Part shown: in pieces, positions 1 through 3,966 of the stretch | Position numbering within the stretch: the stretch's first letter is position 1 | How the letters are laid out: each line of letters opens with the position of its first letter | Assembly (NCBI GenBank): GCA_039208045.1 | Contig: JBCCRH010000224.1 | Location: forward strand, 1 to 9,806 | Direction of reading: 5' to 3' | Length of the DNA: 9,806 nucleotides | Origin: JBCCRH01 sp039208045 | GTDB lineage: Bacteria > Bacteroidota > Bacteroidia > Chitinophagales > Saprospiraceae | Position numbers and translations under genes: made by a program | Notes under the pieces: generated by a model | Seen by the model: only the letters and a program-made list of their open reading frames with translations | Told to the model about the DNA's origin: nothing | Database searches by the model: none

Positions 1-98
1 CGCATTTTGGCAAGGGGATTTTGCTCCAAGACAAGGCGAAAAACGCAGGCGATGCCTTAGCATCGGCGAGGCTTTTCAACGAAGTATTGGAGCAAAAG
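1..98. repeat. Structured palindromic repeat, copy 1 (left end cut by window edge)
   Basis: A 50-base core (32-81) contains a small hairpin built on GCGATGC and GCATCGGC around position 58. The core is flanked by perfectly complementary 11-base arms, TTTTGCTCCAA at 19-29 and TTGGAGCAAAA at 87-97, with weaker complementarity further out (GCATTTTGGC near 2-11 against GCC-ATAAATCG near 101-115). The same core occurs in reverse orientation at 1551-1600, with 44 of 50 bases identical by hand alignment, but there the arms are unrelated. No reading frame crosses it credibly. It is probably a small non-coding repeat or miniature mobile element whose left end lies outside the window. Confidence 0.75.
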
Positions 99-155
99 AG
101 CCAGCCATAAATCGAGAAGTTATTTTTTGACTGTTACTAAGTTACTATTCTTTGG

Positions 156-310
156 GCAGCTCATCCCGCTGTTCGCTAAAATTCGGAGCATCGAAAAGCT
201 ATACGGCCATTCCCCTGCCAGGCATCTTCCCTCCAAGTATTCGCTCAGCTACCTGGCAGGGGGCCGTATTAGCTTTTCGCCACTCCTCATACCGCTGCCA
301 TCGGGGCTGC
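156..310. repeat. Long hairpin element, second family
   Basis: The left arm at 192-222 (starting CGAAAAGCTATACGGCC and ending CCCCTGCCAGG) is complementary to the right arm at 252-279 (CCTGGCAGG through AGCTTTTCG), apart from a one-base and a three-base bulge. The 29-base loop is 223-251. An outer stem GCAGC (156-160) / GCTGC (306-310) closes the structure. The single-stranded-looking segments between inner and outer stems (around 161-190 and 280-305) resemble, from memory, interspersed Bacteroidota intergenic repeats, but this is not verified. A 62-codon frame across it is explained by the hairpin arms and is not a gene. Confidence 0.7.
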
Positions 311-393
311 AATAGTTAGATTTATCCCAAAAAAGTCTTATTTTTAAAAAGTCATCAACCATCAGTATACTGTGACATAATTAAATTTGAACA

Positions 394-482
394 CCCTACA
401 GCGGATTGCAAAAACGCAGAGCACGGGCCGGGCTTTTTTCGTAAAATCTTGCCCGTGCTCAGTGGATTTGCAATCCGCAGGG
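394..482. repeat. Double-stem hairpin element, third family
   Basis: Two nested perfect stems are visible. The outer stem is GCGGATTGCAAA (401-412) with TTTGCAATCCGC (467-478), extended by CCCT (394-397) with AGGG (479-482) after a three-base bulge. The inner stem is GAGCACGGGC (419-428) with GCCCGTGCTC (451-460). The loop is T-rich (431-450). The two stems are separated by short unpaired segments, AACGCA on the left and AGTGGA on the right. There is no T-run directly after the outer stem, so it is not a typical intrinsic terminator. It looks like another interspersed structured repeat. Confidence 0.7.
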
Positions 483-515
483 CCCTAAAAGCCGTTCACT
501 TTTTCTTTTGAAGCC

Positions 516-641
516 ATGCTAGACATCGCCCCCAAAGCCTATTTCCACAAAACCCAAAAAGAGTGGAATTACGTACCCACCCCCAGCTTCGAAACCTACT
601 CAAACACCGAAGGTTGGGATGGCAAATCATGGCTAGATTAA
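516..641 (+). pseudogene. Short gene-end remnant, 41 codons, unknown family
   Basis: An ATG at 516 opens 41 codons ending in TAA at 639-641. Its C-terminal half reads KTQKEWNYVPTP followed by SFETYSNTEGWDGKSWLD, a plausible aromatic-rich protein tail. An in-frame TAA at 486-488 lies just upstream, so no longer frame exists here. A decayed second copy of its 3' part lies at 1701-1802, with roughly four fifths of bases identical and two single-base deletions. Because the two copies are similar as protein in this frame, the sequence was probably coding once, most likely as the 3' end of a longer gene. The family is not recognised, and an intact small gene cannot be excluded. Confidence 0.45.
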
Positions 642-643
642 CT

Positions 644-719
644 AAAATCACACTATAATTGGATTTTAGTGATTATTTTCTCTCCAAAGCCCTATATTTA
701 ATGAAAATCACACGATAAT
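644..719. promoter_or_regulatory. Operator-like direct repeats upstream of hipB
   Basis: AAAATCACACTATAAT (644-659) is repeated as AAAATCACACGATAAT (704-719), 15 of 16 bases identical and exactly 60 bases apart. The second copy overlaps the hipB start codon. The first copy is also part of an inverted repeat, AATCAC (646-651) with GTGATT (669-674). HipB-type antitoxins bind repeated operators at their own promoter and repress the operon, so these are natural candidates for autoregulation sites. TATATTTA at 693-700 resembles the Bacteroidota -7 consensus TAnnTTTG with one mismatch. Binding itself is inferred. Confidence 0.5.
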
Positions 720-930
720 GTTACTAGAGTCTGTTGGGCAAACCATAAAAGAGCGGCGAAAGCAGCTACACATCACACAACCTACTTTAGCAGAGCTAGC
801 GGAGGTAAGTAAAAATACGATTTATAAGTTAGAGCGGGGGCTAGCCAATCCATCCATCAAAGTACTACATCAAATTCTGGAAGTGCTGGGCATGGAGTTG
901 GCTATTCAGGTGAAAACAGTAGAGCCATGA
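718..930 (+). CDS. hipB: HipB-type XRE-family antitoxin / transcriptional repressor
   Basis: This 70-residue protein is a single helix-turn-helix domain of the XRE/Cro type. Residues 5-60 cover the five-helix fold, with the recognition region around residues 20-40 (TQPTLAELAEVSKNTIYKLE) and the family-typical ERG, NPS and LGMEL segments after it. The length and short hydrophilic tail fit HipB antitoxins, which dimerise on operator DNA, repress their operon and hold the HipA/HipT kinase inactive. The ATG at 718 is the only sensible start, because an upstream ATG at 701 meets a stop after five codons. The stop overlaps the next start (ATGA, 927-930), indicating translational coupling. Direct repeats at 644-659 and 704-719 are the likely operators. 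The repressor looks intact although the kinase gene it would control is broken. Confidence 0.85.
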   Translation: MLLESVGQTIKERRKQLHITQPTLAELAEVSKNTIYKLERGLANPSIKVLHQILEVLGMELAIQVKTVEP

Positions 931-1268
931 GAAGTGCAGAAGTATACGATAATGGGGTGCTAGCAGGTTACCTGATCGAGCAGAATGATCAGACCTATGT
1001 CTTCCGATACGAAGATGATTATTTCCATAGTAATCAATATACGGCTATTAGTCTCACCCTGCCCAAGCGTCAGAAGCAATACGAAAGCAACTTTTTATTT
1101 CCTTTCTTCTTCAATATGCTAAGTGAAGGAGCCAATAAGGACTTGCAATGTCGGCATCTGAAAATTGATGAAAAGGATCACTTTGGGCTGCTACTAGCTA
1201 CTGCACATACCGATACCGTGGGAGCGATAACGGTTAGAAAAACTAAAAATAGGAGCATAGTCGAATAA
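927..1268 (+). CDS. HipS-like protein (stand-alone HipA N-terminal subdomain)
   Basis: This 113-residue protein matches the N-terminal subdomain of HipA kinases carried as a separate gene. The visible family pattern is GVLAGYL at residues 10-16, the Y/F-rich strand YVFRYEDDYF (24-33), ISLTLP (41-46), FLFPFFFNMLSEG (56-68) and a C-terminal DHFGLLLATAHTDTVGAITV (84-103). In the three-component HipBST system of Escherichia coli, the HipS protein corresponds to this subdomain and acts as the antitoxin of the HipT kinase. The gene order hipB, HipS-like, HipT-like here is the same. The start overlaps the hipB stop, and seven bases separate its stop from the next ATG. The last ten residues (RKTKNRSIVE) extend past the usual TVGAITV end. 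The gene appears intact. Assignment to the HipS class rather than a generic split HipA is inferred. Confidence 0.75.
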   Translation: MRSAEVYDNGVLAGYLIEQNDQTYVFRYEDDYFHSNQYTAISLTLPKRQKQYESNFLFPFFFNMLSEGANKDLQCRHLKIDEKDHFGLLLATAHTDTVGAITVRKTKNRSIVE

Positions 1269-1275
1269 CCGTAAT

Positions 1276-1764
1276 ATGAGCGAAGTCGAATATAAGGTAT
1301 GCCCAGGTACATTGGCTGAAGGCTACACTACCTACAGTCCCATCTGCCTAAAACAATTGTTTGATGGCAAGCGAGTGAGCCATCTATTACCCTATGCCCC
1401 AGCTCAAAAAGATGAAACCGTAGTAGCATCCTTTCTAGAAAATAGAAAGCGAATATCCATCTCTGGTGTGCAGGAAAAATTGGGCTTAGTATTAGACTTG
1501 TTTCGCCAACCACTAAATGGCTGCAAGCGGCAAAACTTTATCCTGCCCTGCGTTAAAAAGCCTCGCCGATGCTTGGGCATCGCCTACATTTTTTGCCTTG
1601 TTCAGAATAAAGTTTGCTGCTCATTCGTGATCGGCGGAACAAGTCTATTGGAAAACCGAGAGTTGCGATTAACCAAAACAGGGGAGCAAGGCACCCATCT
1701 CTCAAAACTCAAAAAGACTGGAACCATGTGCCTACCCCAGTTTCGAAAACTACTCAAATACTAA
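1276..1764 (+). pseudogene. HipT/HipA-like serine/threonine kinase, interrupted and truncated
   Basis: Residues 1-73 are a normal start of a HipA-family kinase: a Cys-containing segment (KVCPGT, TYSPICLKQLF), then RISISGVQEKLGLVL. In this Gly-rich nucleotide loop the SIS residues (61-63) recall the phosphorylatable SIS motif of HipT. Family members phosphorylate aminoacyl-tRNA synthetases or similar targets. After GLVL the frame enters a palindromic insertion (1494-1646) and resumes at 1648-1650 with LENRELRLTKTGEQGTH, exactly what should follow in the family. From about 1701 it runs into an unrelated gene-end remnant and stops at 1764. Only about 90 native residues remain out of the usual 300 or more, and the catalytic and Mg-binding aspartates of the C-terminal kinase lobe are absent. 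The product cannot be an active kinase. Confidence 0.8.
1494..1646. mobile_element. 153-bp palindromic insertion (MITE-like) inside the hipT-like gene, core copy 2
   Basis: The ends are inverted repeats of 14 bases with one mismatch: AGACTTGTTTCGCC at 1494-1507 and GGCGGAACAAGTCT at 1633-1646. A trinucleotide ATT precedes (1491-1493) and follows (1647-1649) the element, as expected of a target-site duplication. The arms remain complementary inward, for example GCAAAACTTTATCCTG (1530-1545) with CAGAATAAAGTTTGC (1603-1617). The centre (1551-1600) is the reverse complement of the core at 32-81, 44 of 50 bases identical. Element plus one ATT is 156 bases, 52 codons, so the host frame is kept and no stop is introduced. 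Removing it joins GTA to TTG-GAA-AAC and gives the expected KLGLVLENRELRLTKTGEQGTH. It carries no gene, so any movement would need a transposase supplied from elsewhere. Confidence 0.8.
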
Positions 1765-1802
1765 GGCAGGGATGGTAAATCATGCCCAAACTAAATTCTA
1801 TA
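1701..1802 (+). pseudogene. Decayed second copy of the 516-641 gene-end remnant
   Basis: Bases 1701-1785 align with 546-632 along their whole length at roughly 80% identity by hand, with two single-base deletions (one in a C-run near 1737, one near 1761). Weaker similarity may continue to about 1802, matching 640-659. In the appropriate frames it reads LKTQKDWNHVPTP and then SFENYSNTK, the counterpart of KTQKEWNYVPTP and SFETYSNTE in the upstream copy. The truncated kinase gene ends inside it in a wrong frame. It is a pseudogene fragment, and it forms with 546-659 a diverged direct repeat around the toxin-antitoxin module. Confidence 0.65.
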
Positions 1803-1875
1803 ACGCGCATATATTAGATAAACTATGATTTCCGGCCTTATTCATTTTGCCGTTAAGGAAATGGGATAGCGAGTT

Positions 1876-1938
1876 GGCTTTAAGAGCATTTAGCGAGCGA
1901 CGAAGGAGCGGCTCTAAATGCGAGCGTTGAGCAAAGCC
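1876..1938. repeat. Imperfect hairpin element in intergenic region
   Basis: GGCTTT (1876-1881) pairs with AAAGCC (1933-1938), and inside it GCATTTAG (1886-1893) pairs with CTAAATGC (1914-1921). The segments next to the inner stem contain the related strings GCGAGCGACG and GCGAGCGTTGAG. This follows the same plan as the other elements in the window: complementary arms around a GC-rich centre. A 106-codon frame on the minus strand across 1798-2118 passes through this and the next hairpin and is not considered real. Confidence 0.5.
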
Positions 1939-1961
1939 CATTTTTAGGCAAAAGGAATACA

Positions 1962-1997
1962 GCCTTGACTTTTTTGGTTTCGTTTTTGCGTCAAGGC
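1962..1997. repeat. Short hairpin with GCCTTGAC / GTCAAGGC stem
   Basis: An 8-base perfect stem, GCCTTGAC (1962-1969) with GTCAAGGC (1990-1997), encloses a 20-base T-rich loop (TTTTTTGGTTTCGTTTTTGC). An A-rich stretch (1998-2040) follows. On the minus strand the stem is preceded by A-runs and followed by T-runs, so it could act as a terminator in that direction. From memory, similar GCCTTGA-type hairpins with a T-rich loop recur between genes in Bacteroidota, which suggests an interspersed repeat, but this is unverified. Confidence 0.5.
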
Positions 1998-2040
1998 AAA
2001 AAGGAAAAAACACAAGAAAAAAGGGAAAAACATTATTCTG

Positions 2041-2239
2041 CCAATCAGTTGACCAAAAAATATAAATTTTGGAAAAAAGATAGTATACTTGCAATGTTTG
2101 ATAGATTTTTCTTTTCATAGGTCGATTTTCATAGACGACATTAACTTACCTTCACTCCTCCGATTTTCAACACATTACACAAACGCAATCGTTGTGCTGA
2201 AAAGCATATTCTATTTATCAACATAAATATCTAAAACCA
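2041..2239 (+). promoter_or_regulatory. Intergenic leader before the 72-residue gene
   Basis: No gene is seen here. A near-exact tandem repeat, TTTTCATAGGTCGA followed by TTTTCATAGACGAC, lies at about 2114-2141. A hairpin is possible between TTTTCAACACA (2164-2174) and TGTGCTGAAAA (2193-2203), one mismatch, with an 18-base loop, 36 bases before the next start codon. TATACTTG at 2084-2091 is one base from the Bacteroidota -7 box TAnnTTTG, but no -33 box lies at the right distance, so a promoter here is only a weak suggestion. Confidence 0.3.
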
Positions 2240-2458
2240 ATGATCAAAATAGAGCAATATTCTCTATCGTACCGGCCTGACGAGGATTCGGGCATGGTAC
2301 ACCTGGCCCTTGCCAATGGGGAAGGTGCTAATCTGCCCATTAGCAGCCCTTCGGAGGCCCAATTCCTACTGTATTTACTGAAAAATGATGATGATGTCTT
2401 TTTTGACCCTAAGCACCGCTTAATCTCTACGGGGATTGAGGGGATGGGGGAAGAATAG
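2240..2458 (+). CDS. 72-residue protein of unknown function upstream of the tail-collar gene
   Basis: The family is not firmly recognised. The protein is small, acidic and soluble, with no signal peptide or membrane segment. It starts MIKIEQYSLSYRPDE, continues with a strand-rich part (GMVHLALANGEGANLPIS), a helix around residues 37-49 (SEAQFLLYLLKND) and ends VFFDPKHRLISTGIE. The PISSPSEAQFLLYLL segment and an end reading F-DP-ISTG recall small hypothetical proteins found next to tail-collar proteins in Bacteroidota, but this is memory, not a search. It lies 140 bases upstream of the collar gene in the same direction and may share its transcript, which would end at the terminator at 3227-3274. 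The ATG at 2240 follows an A-rich stretch without a Shine-Dalgarno site, as is common in this phylum. Confidence 0.65.
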   Translation: MIKIEQYSLSYRPDEDSGMVHLALANGEGANLPISSPSEAQFLLYLLKNDDDVFFDPKHRLISTGIEGMGEE

Positions 2459-2598
2459 ACCTATTGATGCTCCAATCGTTAGCGCCAGTACTTATTTGTT
2501 GCCCCGGTACATCGTAGTGATACTATCTGATCGTGTTGGCGTGCAAAAACAAATAACTTAATTATTAATCAAATTATTAACCTAAAACTAAAATAGTT

Positions 2599-3141
2599 AT
2601 GGATCCATTTATTGCACAAATTGTTATGTTCGGTGGCACCTTTGCCCCTCGTGGTTGGGCCTTTTGTGATGGCCAATTATTGCCTATTGCACAAAATAGT
2701 GCGCTTTTCTCTATTCTAGGCACTATCTATGGCGGAGATGGTCGTACTACTTTTGCTTTACCTGATTTAAGGGGGAGAGTGGCTATTCACCCTGGTAATG
2801 GCGCAGGTGTATCTTCCTACAGGCTTGGTCAAAAAGGAGGGCGCGAAACGGTAACGCTTAGTGTTGCAAATATACCATCGCATAATCACTCTGCATCAGT
2901 GCATATAGGTGGTGATACTCGTCTTTCTGATCAAGGTGCGGGTAGATATTTCTCCAATGAAGCTCGTGGAGGTGGTGATGCCCTTAATATTTATGATGGG
3001 GTCAAAGGCACAGGCACTATGGCAAGTGATGCGGTGACTACTTGGAATACTGGTGGTGGGCAGTCCTTTGATATCAGACAGCCTTGGTACTGTGTGAACT
3101 ACATTATTGCCTTACAGGGAGTATACCCATCCCGTAGCTAG
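2599..3141 (+). CDS. Phage tail-collar domain protein (microcystin-dependent-protein / MdpB-like)
   Basis: This 180-residue protein has all the hallmarks of the stand-alone tail-collar family common in free-living bacteria. Residues 5-61 form the collar domain (IAQIVMFGGTFAPRGWAFCD, then GQLLPI, LFSILGTIYGGDGRTTFALP and DLRGRV), followed by the PSHNH motif (93-97), a Gly/Asp-rich variable middle, and the conserved end PWYCVNYIIALQGVYPSR. The length is typical. The fold comes from the short-tail-fibre collar of phages. The cellular role of the stand-alone family is poorly known, and no other phage gene is in the window, so it is not evidence of a prophage by itself. It has no signal peptide. 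A strong terminator lies 86 bases after its stop. Confidence 0.9.
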   Translation: MDPFIAQIVMFGGTFAPRGWAFCDGQLLPIAQNSALFSILGTIYGGDGRTTFALPDLRGRVAIHPGNGAGVSSYRLGQKGGRETVTLSVANIPSHNHSASVHIGGDTRLSDQGAGRYFSNEARGGGDALNIYDGVKGTGTMASDAVTTWNTGGGQSFDIRQPWYCVNYIIALQGVYPSRS

Positions 3142-3226
3142 CATTAACTAGACTATCTCCAGCAAGGGATAGTATTCTCTTGGTGGAAGATATCATAAAT
3201 CGAGGGCGTTTGTGCCCATTACGTAG

Positions 3227-3274
3227 AGTGGGGATAAAGGGTTCATGTTACCTTTCTTATCCCCACTTGTTTTT
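3227..3274 (+). terminator. Rho-independent terminator after the tail-collar gene
   Basis: AGTGGGGATAA (3227-3237) pairs perfectly with TTATCCCCACT (3257-3267), and AGG with CCT continues the stem after a small bulge. The loop is around 3241-3250, followed by TGTTTTT (3268-3274). It ends the collar transcript and separates it from the leucine-rich-repeat gene that starts 39 bases later. Confidence 0.85.
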
Positions 3275-3312
3275 AGAAAAACACCTTAATCATCCATAAA
3301 AGTAACTACTCA

Positions 3313-3933
3313 ATGAACATACATATCAAAACCACCCCTGAGGAATTATTGCGGGCTCGCAAATGGTGGGGCGACTTAGAAGCCCAATGGAAGATGGTGT
3401 ACAATGAGGCCTTATTTGCAAGAGGGCCCGTATTGGAACCGCTAAAAGATGAAGAATTAATGATGCTTTTGGTGGGGGTAGATACACTGAGGTTAGCAGG
3501 GCCGCTTGCCATAAGCCCAAATACCTCCGTGGTTTTAACCAACTTGTCGGGGCTGCTGCCTTTGCAGCGACTAAAATATTTGTCTATTTCAAATATGAAG
3601 ATTAGCTCATTAGAGGGCTTACGCTTACATACCAATTTGGAATATTTGTATGTATACGAAAACAAATTGACTTCCATTAAAGGGGTAGAGGGTATGAAAA
3701 ACCTCAAAGAGTTCTACTTTCAGAGTAATGAAGTGGAAGATTTAACGCCCATCAAGCAACTTACCAATTTGGAAGTCGTATACGCATCGGGGAATAAGAT
3801 CGAAAAGATCAATGGGATTACCACCAAACATAAAAAAATTAAGAAATTTTACATTTTACCTAATGATAGCCTACACGATCGTGAAATCATCCGAATTCAA
3901 AATGAATTAGGTATCTTGTGTAGACAAGGCTAA
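3313..3933 (+). CDS. Leucine-rich-repeat protein (22-residue repeats, SDS22/internalin-like)
   Basis: This 206-residue protein has at least four consecutive LRR units of 22 residues. Units start at L87 (LKYLSIS), L109 (LEYLYVYENKL), L131 (LKEFYFQSNEV) and L153 (LEVVYASGNKI), with the ladder Asn at 117, 139 and 161; the first unit has M95 in that place. A poorer unit may precede at 59-80 (LRLAGPLAIS). Residues 1-50 are Trp/Glu-rich and helical (RKWWGDLEAQWKMVYNEALF), a cap of unknown type. There is no signal peptide, so a cytoplasmic binding or scaffold role is most likely, partner unknown. The secreted giant protein starts right after it, suggesting co-transcription. A start at 3313 fits the repeat-free N-terminal region, and there is no clear ribosome binding site. 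Confidence 0.85.
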   Translation: MNIHIKTTPEELLRARKWWGDLEAQWKMVYNEALFARGPVLEPLKDEELMMLLVGVDTLRLAGPLAISPNTSVVLTNLSGLLPLQRLKYLSISNMKISSLEGLRLHTNLEYLYVYENKLTSIKGVEGMKNLKEFYFQSNEVEDLTPIKQLTNLEVVYASGNKIEKINGITTKHKKIKKFYILPNDSLHDREIIRIQNELGILCRQG

Positions 3934-3966
3934 ATGATTGATATTAAACCTATTAATGTGATGCTC

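Noticed and set aside
127..315. 62-codon plus-strand reading frame
   Set aside because: It lies wholly across the arms and loop of the hairpin element at 156-310, so its length comes from inverted-repeat sequence, and it has no recognisable protein features.
363..372. Perfect palindrome CAGTATACTG
   Set aside because: Ten bases in A/T-rich intergenic DNA is easily chance, with no second copy seen nearby.
394..482. Intrinsic terminator
   Set aside because: The stems are strong, but no T-run follows the outer stem and no gene ends just upstream inside the window.
1798..2118. 106-codon minus-strand reading frame
   Set aside because: It spans two hairpin repeats and A/T-rich DNA. The apparent peptide is repeat sequence read as protein.
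2599..3141. Prophage remnant suggested by the tail-collar gene
   Set aside because: No capsid, terminase, integrase or other tail gene is present, and stand-alone collar proteins are common chromosomal genes.
3306..3707. 133-codon minus-strand frame
   Set aside because: It is antisense to the leucine-rich-repeat gene, whose 22-residue periodicity proves the plus strand.
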